Assembly (NCBI GenBank): GCA_038025085.1
Contig: CM076151.1
Span: 9,677,001-9,741,000, forward strand
Reading direction: 5' to 3'
DNA from: Tetragonia tetragonoides
Lineage: Eukaryota > Streptophyta > Magnoliopsida > Caryophyllales > Aizoaceae
DNA length: 64,000 bases
Below the pieces are notes generated by a model. The model was given only the letters and a program-made list of their open reading frames with translations, ran no database searches and had not been told where the DNA came from. This document shows, piece by piece, positions 1 through 10,855 of the stretch. Each line of letters begins with the position of its first letter. The stretch's first letter is position 1. Both the position numbers and the translations under genes were made by a program.

Positions 1-430
1 TTTCAGCAAAGAACCAGCAGTTCTGCAAGACATGAGAACCTGTGCAGAAATTCAGGCAGCAGGTTTCAGCAGGGAATCTGTAGCAGGCTGCTGAAGCTGG
101 GCAGAGTGAGGAAGAAATAAAAATCAGCAGACCAGAAAAGCTAGAAGAAGTTGTAATATTTTAGCTTATTATGTTTTTGTATTTTGCTGTTAAGTCAGAA
201 ATGATTTTTGTATTGTGTTGTGTTTACAGAAATGGAAAGCCACTGCTTGTAGTGAGCTGCTCCAGATTGACTCTAGGTTTGTAGGTAGTAAAGGGATGTA
301 GAAAAAAGGAACCCTACCTAGTAGGCGGCCTTGGATCTGCGGTACCTATGGGCTGTAATCTTGTAACATTACAGCTAGCAATAATACAATTCTCTGACTT
401 GCACCCAAAAAAAAAAAAAAAAAAAAACCT
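1..430 (+). repeat. Poly(A)-tailed transcript-like segment, possible retrosequence 3' end
   Basis: No long ORF is present. The segment ends in a run of 21 A at 407-427, with an AATAATACAAT polyadenylation-like stretch about 20-25 bases before it. That arrangement is what a reverse-transcribed, poly(A)-tailed RNA leaves when it inserts. The 5' boundary lies outside the window or cannot be seen, and I found no target-site duplication, so a simple A-rich tract is not excluded. Confidence 0.3.
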
Positions 431-703
431 TGATCACTCTGATATAATCATTCGTTCTGCATAGAACCATAGATCCCGATAACAATATTAACAGGGACAG
501 AGTAAGCAACATAAATGAAACAGCAAAAACACCATAGAATATGTTTCATATTGACTTTTTAGAAACTATTCTTCATACAATAGCTGTTGATGACTTTGAG
601 GTTAACAGCTGCCTGATCAGTTGGGAATGTTGGTCAATAGGCAGTGAGCAGAGCCAACTCCGGGAAGGGAAAAACAAGCAGCTAGGCAGGAACTTTTCGT
701 GGA

Positions 704-1522
704 TCAGGCTGAGGTACCTGTGGGTAAATCTGGCACAGCAGGAGCTGGCTGCCCATTGTCAGAAGCGTCAGAGACAATCGGGCACTGATCAGGAAGCATG
801 TGGACGTCTGGCAGGCTTCTCTGGAAGATAGCAGGCCCCCCATAGATTCGTCGGTCACTCGTCACTGAAAAACAAAGCAGTCAATGTAAAGGATGGGTGA
901 CAGTGATACACTGATGGTGCAATATAACCCAGCTATTGAACAACAGTACTAACCAACCGTTTTCATTTTCTTTTTTTACCCCTTTATCGACAGGTAAAAA
1001 GAACTAGGTTCATTGGCTCCAACCAGACCCTACCCATATAACTCACTGTGCTCCACACACCCCAAAGCAAAGGGAAAAGAGTCCATGTCAGAAGCAAGCC
1101 AAGTGCCATCTGTGAGCTCGTTGGCTAGCCTTGTCAATAACCCCACATGCAACTAAAGAACATGGATGATTTAAAATAATAGTATTTGGTTGAGAAAATC
1201 GTTTTCTGCAACTCAACTTGTTCTAATATTTGCAACATTGCTATTGTTTGCCAACATAACTATGGAACCAGAAGGCAAATTGACCAAAACAAACAGAATT
1301 GGGTTGCCCCAAGGATCAAATTGACCCCATTTGTGTCTGCTGAGACCAAGGTACAAATTGTGAACCATAAGCTTTCATAACTGACAACATAGATCAATTC
1401 TCTTGCATACATGAAGGCCTTGGGCTTCAGAGACAAACATGGAATTGCTGCGCAAGCAATTATTCTCTGATCCATTATCTATCAGGAACATGCGAAGGAA
1501 TTTGACAGTGGAACTCTTGATA
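704..1522 (-). CDS. Candidate 3' exons of an unidentified gene
   Basis: Three minus-strand segments look like the last exons of a gene: 1522-1411, 1152-1047 and 864-704. The acceptors are TAG, TAG and CAG; the donors are GTATGC and GTGAGT. Reading phase is conserved across both junctions (phase 0, then phase 1), and the joined frame stays open to a TGA at 704-706. The peptide includes VGLLTRLANELTDGTWLASD followed by a Pro-rich tail ending PDLPTGTSA. I do not recognise the family. Exons upstream of 1522 could not be placed: an open stretch near 1720-1820 (-) has no usable donor. It lies downstream of PRP18 on the same strand, but PRP18 has its usual C-terminus, so this is not part of that protein. 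It may be a truncated gene or pseudogene. Agreement at two junctions could still be chance. Confidence 0.35.
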
Positions 1523-2622
1523 CTAGAGGCTCATATTGAACCTTAGAAAAACAAAGCTAACCCAACATGACAAAAACATTCAACTTTTCAACAAAAACCA
1601 GGCTAATACCCACCAACTTAATGTTCGGAAATTTAGGGCCACCTCAGCTTTCAAGTTGCATTGATGTTCAATGAACTCCATACATGCCTTGGAATGAAAA
1701 TTTAAATTTCATTCATTGGCATAGAGGTGGCAGCAGGCTCTGATATGCAACTAGCTAGAAGGCAGCTTTCTGGACGAAATTGTAGCCTTCGGACGAAGTC
1801 TTTGCTTATGCAACAGCATGGTTTTTTGGAGGAATCATCTTGACAAGGCTGACAAAACAATTTTACCCCAGTGTTCGCATGAAAGGCAAATAATCACAAC
1901 CACCTCGACACTAGAGCTGGTAACTCAGGAAACTGTTGGGTTCGAGTTGGGTATGGGGCAATTTCTGGTTAGTGTTGTAAAACATCAAAAAATGATAGGA
2001 AATCACTTTTGCATCAAATTCTAGAAATGGGTCAAATGGGATTCGTGTTGGGTCGAGTTCGGGTTCCTTTCAGTAACTTGGATTCGTGTTGGGTCGAGTA
2101 TTGCCATTTTTCAATCGAGACCCAGGGCAAAAACAACAAAGATAACAAAAGAATGAAGAATATAACAACCCCAATAGAAAGAGGCCAAAGGCATATCAAA
2201 ATCACACTTGGCTATTTTTTTCCCTTACAGGCATCAGACTCTTCTTAGTTATACATTATATAAATTATACTGTAAAAACCATCTATGAGTATTATACAGG
2301 AGTGAATGCACCATTCTCAAAAACTACTACCAAGCTTTTCACAAAGACATTGGAATGACTAACTGAAGCTGAGGAACAAGGAAGGTTAAATTTAGTACCA
2401 TCCTATAAATCAAGTTGTGTGCCATAACGAATTCAAACATGAATCACCAATAAAAGACTGTATTCCTATAATATTGACCAGATAAACTAAGATGACATTT
2501 TTATGCTCAGAACACTGTCCACAAACTAAACCTCTTCATTCCTTCACTATCACAAAGCTTTAACTTTTGAACAAGTGAAACATGTTTGTCAAATACGAAC
2601 ATTAAACATCATTTATTAGCTA
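1523..2622. other. Region downstream of PRP18 with a degenerate repeat
   Basis: This contains the 3' untranslated region of PRP18 at its right end. Around 1912-2110 lies sequence rich in GGGTCGAGTT/GGGTTCGAG motifs that begins TAGAGCTGGTAA. It resembles the hAT-type MITEs at 21744 and 32005, but no clear second terminus or target duplication is visible. No gene is recognised. Confidence 0.3.
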
Positions 2623-3840
2623 TTACCTTGGGGCGGGCATCAATCGAAGTTGCTCCTCAGGAGCATCATTCCCTCCTCCAGAGTACCCCTCGTTCATTAA
2701 CAGAGACTGCAGATCACTACCATTTGCCAAGCTGTTAAATTCAATAGATTTAGACGGCACGGTGGGGTACTTGCGTTGACAAAAAGTTACTAATCGTTTG
2801 ACAGACTGCAAGTATTTGCGGGTGGTTTCATCATTCATGACATGTGCAACACTATTGGTGTAAATCTTCTCCCGAGCAGAACGTTCATGGATACCAACCA
2901 TAGTTACCCCAATAGGCCAAGGTGCATTGCCAATGGCCAGCTTGATATAGTGATCCACTGCAGTTCGATAGTCTCTCTCCATACAGCAGTTCACGATAAA
3001 CATCAATGATTTCTTGATGTCATCTGGGAGACCCCTCTTCCTACAGAATTTAAACAACGGAGTCAAGTATCGAGCACACTGCTTGAAAGTTGCAACCATC
3101 TGCTTTCCTTTGCCCGTCCGCCTCACCTCTGGCGTCTCATTCAACTCCTGATTCCACTCATTCAATAGTCTCTTGAAGAACACCAATATCTTATCCTCAT
3201 CACACAAATCCTCAAATTTTGCTTTCATTAGCTTTGAATCCTTATCAGTATCAACCTCCCCCTCCCAGCTCAGGTCCTCATCCCCCTTACCCGCCTCTCC
3301 ATCCTCCATATCCTCGCTCTTCCTCTTGCGGTCGCCCATGTTCCCTGTCTTCTGCCGCTTCTTCAACTCGACAATATCACGCAAGAAATCATTCGTCTGC
3401 CCCTCCGTCAAGTCACTATCGACCTCAAAGGCTCCCTCCTTCAGGACATACTTCAATCGGTCCAGACGAGCTGCATCGTCTTCACCGAAGAGAGTGATCG
3501 GCTGTTTGAGAAACCGAAGGCGTCGAATTACTTCCTGTTTTGGGAGGTTCAGGTCATCAATTTTCTGCTCATCAGAGGAAACAGCTACAGATTTGGTGGA
3601 GGAATCAGGATTTGACTTGGAGGAATATATTAGGTCAAGGAGCGATGCGGTGGAGGAGGCAGAAGAGGACGATTGCTGTTGCTGACGCAAGGATTTCTCT
3701 TCCAGCTCACGTTGCTCCTCCTCCCGAAGTTTCTGGAGGCGTTTCTGCTCCACCTCAGATCGCTTAAAGAATCGTTTCCCGCCAGACCCTGAAGCTAGAG
3801 CCTGTCGCTTTTTCAGTATTTCTTGTTTGATGAGGTCCAT
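2623..3840 (-). CDS. PRP18: Pre-mRNA splicing factor 18 (PRP18)
   Basis: Nuclear spliceosome factor that acts at the second transesterification step of splicing, with the U5/Slu7 module. The coding region is one exon giving 405 aa, close to the usual plant length. A PRP4-like SFM helix region lies at about 93-131 (NLPKQEVIRRLRFLKQPITL). The conserved PRP18 helical domain lies at about 213-365, with the family's most conserved loop at 305-326 (NAPWPIGVTMVGIHERSARE). An acidic, low-complexity linker (170-205) and a Ser/Gln run (53-66) separate them. The frame is open 21 codons further upstream to an ATG at 3903, but I chose the ATG at 3840. The family starts at this MDL..QEILKKRQ sequence, and a good CAG acceptor at 3871-3869 places the upstream codons in a 5' UTR intron. 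Highly confident identification from family-wide motifs. Confidence 0.96.
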   Translation of the reverse strand: MDLIKQEILKKRQALASGSGGKRFFKRSEVEQKRLQKLREEEQRELEEKSLRQQQQSSSSASSTASLLDLIYSSKSNPDSSTKSVAVSSDEQKIDDLNLPKQEVIRRLRFLKQPITLFGEDDAARLDRLKYVLKEGAFEVDSDLTEGQTNDFLRDIVELKKRQKTGNMGDRKRKSEDMEDGEAGKGDEDLSWEGEVDTDKDSKLMKAKFEDLCDEDKILVFFKRLLNEWNQELNETPEVRRTGKGKQMVATFKQCARYLTPLFKFCRKRGLPDDIKKSLMFIVNCCMERDYRTAVDHYIKLAIGNAPWPIGVTMVGIHERSAREKIYTNSVAHVMNDETTRKYLQSVKRLVTFCQRKYPTVPSKSIEFNSLANGSDLQSLLMNEGYSGGGNDAPEEQLRLMPAPR

Positions 3841-3868
3841 CTGATCAAATCCACCAAGAATTTCTACC

Positions 3869-4624
3869 CTGCATCCATCAGGGAACGAAACAATTAAGTA
3901 CATAAAACTAAACTGAATAATGTCAACTCCAGATTCATCTACTTAAAACAGTCCAAATCAGGAGCCACCAGGGCAACTACTATTATGAGAATCATTATTT
4001 GTCATACATTCATAATCCACCAGAAGAAAAAAAAATTACAAATAAATATTGAAATTGGCACTACAAATTTTGAATTTAAGCTAGGGTTACAGCTTCGATA
4101 ACAGGGATTAGTGAGAAGTGACTAAATTAGGGTTTAACAAGGGATGTATTGAGATTTAAAAACCCAAAGAGAGATAACTTAAAACCCTAGAAGAGTGAGA
4201 TCAATTATAAGGAGAACTCGGAACAACATGAAGATTTGAGGCATACAATAATCATTGGAAATTCGTAGACCTAATACCTCTGAACCAAACATCAACTTCT
4301 CTTTAAACAGAAATTAACAAATGCAAATCAGTATAAATTGAAGGAGTGTGCGATAAAATACAACTAATAGAAGCTTGAAATTGAAAAGAAATAAATACGA
4401 GATAGGATGAGAAAATTAGGGCAAATTTGAACCTACAAATTAGACAATTAGGGAACTTGAAACTAGCCCCAATTGAGAGTTCTTTGATTCGTTAGTGAAA
4501 TAGTTTTGAAATGGTAAAGAATTGAGTTTAGAGAATAACTAATTTTAAGGATTTGTTGATTGGGGGAATTGGATTGTCGACAAATACGAAAAGAAGACGA
4601 AGAGAGAGAAGTGACGCGACTTAC
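3869..4624 (-). other. Predicted 5' UTR intron of PRP18
   Basis: A strong donor (CG|GTAAGT, exon ending at 4625) and an acceptor (GATGCAG|GG, exon resuming at 3868) bracket 756 bases. Splicing would join a first leader exon at about 4740-4625, rich in GGCGACGGC-type repeats, to the coding exon 28 bases before its ATG. The intron carries telo-box-like AAACCCTA motifs on both strands near 4129 and 4183, frequent near the 5' ends of plant housekeeping genes. Transcript support is not available here. Confidence 0.6.
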
Positions 4625-4740
4625 CGAATTAGACGGCGGACGACGGCGGTGGCAACGGTGGTGATGACGGCGGTGGCGACGGCGATGGAGACCGGTGATG
4701 GTTGAAAGGGAAGGCGGAGTACAAACTCAAGAGAGGACGA

Positions 4741-6020
4741 CTAAATGAAACAAACACATACGCCGTTATTGATAAACGAGTTGAGAGTGCATAGCATTGT
4801 CCTTAGACTCCTTACCCTTTTCTTTTCGTATATTGGGACAATTGGATAATTGGGCAATTGGCTATTATGCATTGTCCATTTGATTTTGAGCACCAAAAAG
4901 AAAATGTCTATTTGATGTTGGTGCACACATTAATTACTTCGTTTTTCCCTAGGGAAAGTGTTTTTTGTAATGAAAAAAAAATAAAAATAAAATTAGAGAG
5001 GTTTCAAGTAATTAGTAGAAAGGTTCAAACCAAGACAAAATTTCTCCCATGTATGAAGCGCGAATATTTTGAATAGGTGTCGTGGTATGTGTCGTGTATT
5101 AGTTCGTTGGACATTCGAATACAACAAGACTCAGTCACACATACACAATACATTTTAGGTTTTTTTTAATCCTCTATAAATGTAATCCGGATCATCTGTC
5201 TCATTCTATGTACCACTCCCTATTCCAGCTACATCCTGATTGTCCGTGATTTTGTCATGCATCCCTATTTAATAATCAATTAAATTTAAAAGCTGATGTG
5301 ACAAATGTATAAGGGAGTGAGACAAGAGATGACACAAAAAGTGGGATAGAAGACCCTTACCGCTATAAATGGCGATTTTCCCGTGTCTATGTCATTTTAG
5401 TGTCGATATATGTATTCTGTCCATGCAGATGCATCCTAATCCCTTACAATTGCATCCCAAATGACCATAATGTCGCTACAACCGAATTGCCTTGAAAAAC
5501 AAGTGTAATCACAAAAGACGCAAAGAATATCAATTATAAAAGGTTAATTACCTGCTTAGAAATGATTCATTTTCATCAAATTATCAAGTTTAAAGGATAA
5601 TTAACTAGTTTTTTTTTGCTTTGCAATGAAATAGGAAAATCGGTCGTGCTATTAGATTTTAGTACGCAGGCCACAAGTTGAATTAACCACTAGGCAAAAA
5701 AGTTTGTAGATTATTGCATACATACAATATTAACTAGTACACAATAAGAGACAATTCTTATGTTATTCAATTTACAAGAACAAACACAAGCAAATTAACC
5801 AAAGAATTCTCTCCATTGCCAAATTGCTATTTTCCTCACCCACCACCCTTGTAATGAAAAACAAGTCACGGTCTTGCACTGGCTTAACCCTTAGCCCCAG
5901 AACAGAAGAGCAAAGCAAACCGAGCCTCTCTCTCGTCACAGGGTTTAACACCTAAACCACAACTGAACAACACTACACCAGCTACAAAACCCAGAAAAAC
6001 CAAGGTCAAGAAATCCAAAA
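4741..6020. other. Divergent intergenic region between PRP18 and the next gene
   Basis: About 1.2 kb separates the PRP18 first exon (-) from the next start codon (+), so it should hold both promoters. The sequence is AT-rich. I see no RNA gene, no clear transposon and no ORF worth reporting. A weakly self-complementary block lies at about 5190-5350. Confidence 0.5.
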
Positions 6021-9000
6021 ATGGGGTTTGGAACCCTCAGAAATCTAATTCGCCCTCTTTCAAGATCATTTTCAACCCGTTCAAACACCTCCATTTTCAC
6101 CCAATCACCATCATCTTCACTACTTCAACCCAAATCATTTCTGTCTCCTAAACATTTACAACAACCCCTTTATTCCCAATTCATTTCTCGTTGCTCAATC
6201 CACCTTGAATCTCTCTCATCTCTAGCCGCTAAACCTTTCGACCCTTTGACTGATTCTCGGTTCCCCAAACGCCGCCCTAGTTTAACTTCTCGTCGCAAGC
6301 GCTCTAGCCTTCGCCCTCGAGGTGGGTTTTTGTTGTTTTTGAGTTCAATTAGAGTTTCAGTTTTTGTTACTATTTGATTGCCTTGGTGCTGTTTTGTGCA
6401 ATGGGTGTGCAGAATTAAGGAATTATTTTGCATTTTGAAGTGGTAAGATGGGATCTTTGGTGGGTGTAGTTTTAATTGTGTGATGGGTGTTTGGAATATT
6501 GATTAATATGGGATTTTTGAGGCTCAATTTGATAATATATCCTTTAATGTTTAATCATGAACTACTTTACACTCTGAAGTGGTAAAGAAGAGATCTTTGG
6601 TGGGTATGGTTTATATTGTGTGATGGGTATTTGGAATTTTGATTAATGTGGGTGTTTTTGAGGTTTAAGTTGATAATATGTGTTTTAATGGTGAATCATG
6701 AACTACTGTCTACTTCGCATCGTGAAGTGGTAAAAAGGGATCTTTGGTGGGTGTAATTTTTATTGTATGACGGGTATTTGGAATATTGATTAATGTGGGG
6801 GGTTTTGAGGCTCAATTTGTTAAGAAAAGCGTTAATCTTGAATTTTTTTAATGATATATATGGGCTTTTCATTGTTGTGGTTTTCGTTTTTTGGAGCAAA
6901 ATTTACGCTTTGATTCGGATTGAATGTTGCACTGGTTATTAATTGAATGTATGCAAATTTATGTGGATAAATTGAGGAATTTCTTATTATTAAGGGAATT
7001 TTCAAGGCTATGGTTTGAACTGAATGTCGCTTAAGTTGCATTAGTGTCATAAAACTCATAATGTGATAAGATGTCAAACCATTTTTGAAATATGGGTATT
7101 AGGGGTTTCCAGAGGTATGGTGCCTTTAGTGCTAACTGTGAGAATGGCTACGGTATGAATTTAGTGCTCTAGCTTCGGTGTCCAGTTTTGGGGTGGAAAC
7201 TACATTTATCTAGTATTTGGGGTCTTTGATTACTGAGTTTGAACGGCTACGGTTTGAATTTAGTGCTCTAGTTTGGTGTCCAGTTTTGTGGTGGATACTA
7301 CATTAATCAAAGTATTTGAGGTCTTTGATTACGGAGTATTTTCGTTGTGAAAAATCTGAAATAGTGTGGTTTGAATTGGAATATAGGGCCTTATGCTTGG
7401 GTTAAGCATACACCTGGGGAACCTGTTCCACCAAGTCAGCCCAATGAAGGAAGTGTCAAGCTGAGGAATGAGAAGAAACGGCGAAGGCAGCGCCGTGAAT
7501 TTATCCTGGTATGGTGCTTAATTTGTTTGTTTTGCAAGTCTGCACCCCCCCCCCCCCTCTTCTGCTGTTTCTGTTCCTGTTGCTTCTGTTTCTGTTTGCC
7601 TTGTTAAATGCATACTGTGTATACAAGGTTTAGGAAAGTATTAAGTAGAATTTCTGGGTGCATACTGCACAGGACTACCCAAGATACTATAAATTTGCAT
7701 ATGAGTTAAACTTTTCTCCCAGGGAAGTTGCAACAGCCACAAGTTTTGAGTAATTGAGATAAGGCCTGGTTTTGCTTAGAATCCTTGATTGGACCAATAT
7801 AATTTGGGTTCATGCCTCAACTTATAAGCATGGGTTGTTTAGCATTTCTGGGGATGTGTGGGATGATCCTTTTAGCGTAGCTGATTTTTCCAGATGAGAC
7901 TTGTGGGGTTTGGGAGGGATAAGAAGAAGAGGATTTTGTGGCACAATGCTATTTTTGCAAAATTTTGGTATCTTTGGCTAGAGAGGAATGCCCGGGTCTA
8001 TAATGGGGTAATCATGTAGGCTGCTCTGCTGTGGCATAGGGTCACATATCTAGCATCTTTGTCGGCTAGATCTGTGGGGGCATTTAGGAGTTATACTATT
8101 ACTACTATCCAGCAAAACTGGGCTAATCTGTAATTAGCTCTTTCATAGAAGACGTCTTGCCCTCCTTATACTTTTGACTCTTAATTATATATATACTTTT
8201 TTTTTTTTAAATAATGAATACTTGGGTTGTTCAGTTACTGCAGTGTTGTGAGTGAATCTTATCAATGCAGAACTGATAAATGGAAGGTTATTGAGCATAA
8301 AAGTATTTGCTGGATTCTTGAAAGTTTTGTTGTGACAGCAACTGTGCACCGTGTTTATTCATCTGTTTGCAACCTCCAATGTTAGTTATTCAACCTCTCG
8401 AAACACTCTGAAGTGGTCTTCCTGCCGTTGGGTGTAGACTGTAGAGTACTGACTAGGGCAGTACCTTATCATTCACATGGGTTTCGCGTCAATACTGAAA
8501 TTAAGGGCGAGAGAATTCAATGTTTACTGTTACAGAGGTGTTAGTTGGATGGCAAGACAGTGTCTTGTAGCTTACAGGGGAACCCAGGGGATAGCTCAGC
8601 TGGTAAGACCTCTGAGAAGTATTCCAGAGGTCTCAGGTTCGAGTCCCCTCAGGGTCACTTCAGGTTTCCTGGTCGTTAACTTCAGGGCCCATAAGATTAG
8701 TCAAGCAAAGCTTGGACACCCATGTTATGTAAAAAAAAAAAATAAAAGTCATTTGGTAGAGTTTAATAGTGGTGAGTGAAGCCTTGGGTCATATGTGGTT
8801 CAATCTCTTAAGTCTTGGCAAATGCGCTCTCACTGCGCCGAGGCACAAAGCTGACCAGGAGGCGCATTCTGTGTTCACCTCTTGAATGAGATCTTCACAA
8901 TAGGGTCAATAGCTCTAGGGAAACAAGAATTAATCTAAATAGTAAACCACAGAGTAGGTGATGTCCAAGGTGTAATCATGTGAAAGATCCAATCTCCAAT

Positions 9001-10045
9001 TCTCCAATGTTCAATAGCTTTTCACTTCGAGGACTACTTATCCTCAGATTTGTATGGTTACACTTCATTTATCAATAAAACTTATTTAAAATTTTAAAAA
9101 TAAAAGTTCTTTCTGCTAGGTATAGGGCGGTAGAGAATTACTGAACCTTGACTAATTCCAACTTCTACAGAACACACCCCTTGAATTCTTTAACTGGGGA
9201 TTCTTTTATCCAAATGTCCCAGAGTAATTGGGAATTGGTGAGAGGAGTGAATTGGGCTGTGTTTGGAAGATTTGGAACTCCAAATATCTTTTTTTTTTTA
9301 TTTATTTTAATTTTTAATATTTTTTTAATTTTATTAAAGTAGTATCAAAGAATACCGTAGATGAGGACAATATGTCCTCCCAAGAGAAACTAATTACAAA
9401 TTAGCCCAATTACGTTGGACTGTAGTAATAGAATGACCCCTAAATGCCCCTGAGGCCCTAGCCCATAAAGATGCTAGATAAGTGACTCTATCCCAAAGCA
9501 AGGATTTGGAACTCCAAATATCAATCAAGCAAAAGGCCTTCACCTAGCAAAATGGTGCTATGGGATTCATTGATGATGTAGAGAAAGGGAGGAGAGAGAG
9601 GACTTGCTTTTCAAATGATAAGATTGTAGGTCTTGTTGGCAATCTCGAATGTTAGGGGTTTATGAAACCCCATGGATTTTCTCCACACTTAATTTAGTCA
9701 AAAAGCCTGTATGTAACTCAAATCTTTGAATTCAAAATCCAAGTTCCCAATTTATTATTTAGTGCATCAAAACTATTTGCTTGCAGTGATATGCAATAGG
9801 GAAATGTCTACCCTGAGAATGTTGGTTGGTTTCTATTTGGCATCTGTGGGACTAATCATGTCAATTTTATTATCTGGCAGGCTGAAAAAAAGAAGCGAAA
9901 GGCTCAATTGCAGGAGGCAAACCGGAAGAAAAGGGAGAAGAGGATTGACCGTAAGATGGCAGCAGTTGCAAGAGAAAGGGATTGGGCTCAAAGACTTGCA
10001 GAGCTGCAACGACTCGAACAGGAGAAAAAGAAAACCACATCCTGA
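6021..10045 (+). CDS. Small basic protein, probably organelle-targeted, unknown function
   Basis: Three exons, 6021-6321, 7387-7508 and 9881-10045, join in phase (phase 1, then phase 0) to encode 195 aa. Splice sites are GAG|GTGGGT...ATAG|GG and CTG|GTATGG...GCAG|GC. The first 50 residues are rich in Ser, Arg and Phe and nearly free of acidic residues (MGFGTLRNLIRPLSRSFSTR), which looks like a mitochondrial presequence. The middle has a distinctive block, PYAWVKHTPGEPVPPSQPNE. From about residue 120 the protein is a highly charged, Lys/Arg/Glu-rich probable helix or coiled coil (KKRKAQLQEANRKKREKRID) that also contains RDWAQRLAELQRLEQEKK. This looks like a conserved plant protein, but I cannot name it. 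A basic RNA- or ribosome-associated role would be a guess from composition only. The next gene converges from the right with 0.8 kb between stop codons. Intron 2 (2.37 kb) holds LINE and SINE insertions. Confidence 0.8.
7545..7557 (+). repeat. C13 homopolymer
   Basis: Thirteen consecutive C lie in intron 2 of the gene at 6021-10045, 36 bases after the donor. The length may vary between individuals or be mis-assembled. Confidence 0.7.
7855..8215 (+). mobile_element. LINE (non-LTR retrotransposon) 3' remnant
   Basis: From 7918 the plus strand reads DKKKRILWHNAIFAKFWYLW and continues LERNARVYNG. This is the conserved tryptophan-rich segment near the C-terminus of plant L1-type LINE reverse transcriptase ORFs, just after the zf-RVT zinc-binding region. 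A stop follows at 8020-8022. The sequence after it (8030-8140) matches, on the opposite strand, the insert at 9289-9502, so both are copies of one LINE family. The element is truncated and inactive. It lies in intron 2 of the gene at 6021-10045. Confidence 0.75.
8588..8745 (+). mobile_element. tRNA-derived SINE, family 1, near full length
   Basis: A tRNA-like head has an A box (GATAGCTCAGCTGGTAAGA) and a B box (GGTTCGAGTCC). It is followed by an unrelated body ending in AGTCAAGCAAAGCTTGGACA and an A-rich tail at about 8730-8745. The cloverleaf is not intact: no proper anticodon or T-stem pairing forms, so this is not a tRNA gene. Related copies on the minus strand at 17082-17205 and 52921-53037 share the 3' body. 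I found no target duplication for this copy. Confidence 0.8.
9020..9112 (+). mobile_element. Possible second LINE 3' end
   Basis: An imperfect hairpin, GAGGACTACTTATCCTC, is followed by a T-rich then AATAAAA-rich tail. This layout parallels the 3' end of the LINE at 9289-9502, which has GAGGACATATTGTCCTC followed by a TA/A-rich tail. It is probably a degraded LINE terminus. No coding sequence remains. Confidence 0.35.
9269..9522 (-). mobile_element. 5'-truncated LINE insertion with 20-bp target-site duplication
   Basis: A 214-bp insert (9289-9502) lies between two perfect 20-bp copies of GATTTGGAACTCCAAATATC (9269-9288 and 9503-9522). Its left end is a T/A-rich tract, so it is a poly(A)-ended element in minus orientation. 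Its body, reversed, matches the LINE remnant at about 8030-8140 (shared CACTTATCTAGCATCTTT-like and TTGGGCTAAT blocks). A GAGGACA...TGTCCTC hairpin lies near its 3' end. The structure is that of a recent target-primed insertion in intron 2 of the surrounding gene. Confidence 0.9.
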
Positions 10046-10855
10046 GACTCCGCCCAGGTCCTGCTCTAATATTTTGCTAGGGACGTCCCCCCATAGGGGG
10101 TGAGCATTGTGGATAGCTTTGCCAGAAAGCAGAGTTTTGGACCTTTGGTCTTGGGAATACTTTGAATCCACCTATAAGTTAGTGAGCAACATCTTAATCT
10201 TGTTGCATGATCAATTTAGAATTGCCTTTTTATTATTGGATTTTACACCCAAATGTTGAAATCTACCAGAAGGTTAGATTCACTTGTGAAACTGCTCTCC
10301 CAGGTCTGTTAGATTCTTGATAATGTCTTTTCATAGTAACATTGTCCTTCCTTTCCTTCCCTTTGGCTTGAACATCATAACACATCCTCAAACTTTCAAT
10401 TCTAAATTTCATTTCAGACACGGACAAGTTGGTAGTATTAATTGGTCGATAATACTAGGACATAGCTAGCAAGGTAGTTGTGACAAGGTTCTGCAACTAC
10501 AGGGAAAACAAATGAAAATTGAAGTGTATCTTATTATTCTTATAACATCAAAGGCAAAACATAGGATTCAAAAGTAAAATCAGGTTCAACAATATTACAA
10601 CATGAAAATGGAGCTTAAATTTGTAAATCAAGCTCAGAATTTTACAACACGAAAGGAGGGAAATGGAAAAATTACAAGAAATTCCTCACTTAACAATCTT
10701 TCGCAAGGCCAATTCTATCAGGGAAGAGAGGGAACTAAGCAATAAGAGAACCCTGTTTCCCGACACCAGAAAACACGAAAGACAGCTTTAATGATACAAC
10801 TCAATAAGTGTGCAAAGAATAGAAATCAAACAGCTAGGTGGGAATGAAGCATGGA
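10046..10855. other. Convergent 3' region
   Basis: This is the 0.8 kb between the stop codons of two converging genes. It presumably contains both 3' untranslated regions and polyadenylation sites. I see no repeat and no further gene. Confidence 0.5.

Noticed and set aside
3173..3685. 170-codon plus-strand ORF opposite PRP18
   Set aside because: It is the antisense shadow of a strongly conserved minus-strand coding exon, with serine-rich low-complexity translation.
3841..3903. N-terminal extension of PRP18 from the ATG at 3903
   Set aside because: The family begins at the ATG at 3840, and a good splice acceptor at 3871-3869 places these codons inside a 5' UTR intron.
5190..5350. Possible MITE with TCATCT...CACTCCCT inverted ends
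   Set aside because: The inverted similarity is weak and interrupted, and no target duplication could be found.
8588..8660. Possible functional tRNA gene (A and B boxes present)
   Set aside because: The anticodon and T-arm do not pair properly, and the segment continues into a body and A-rich tail shared with two other copies, so it is a SINE head.
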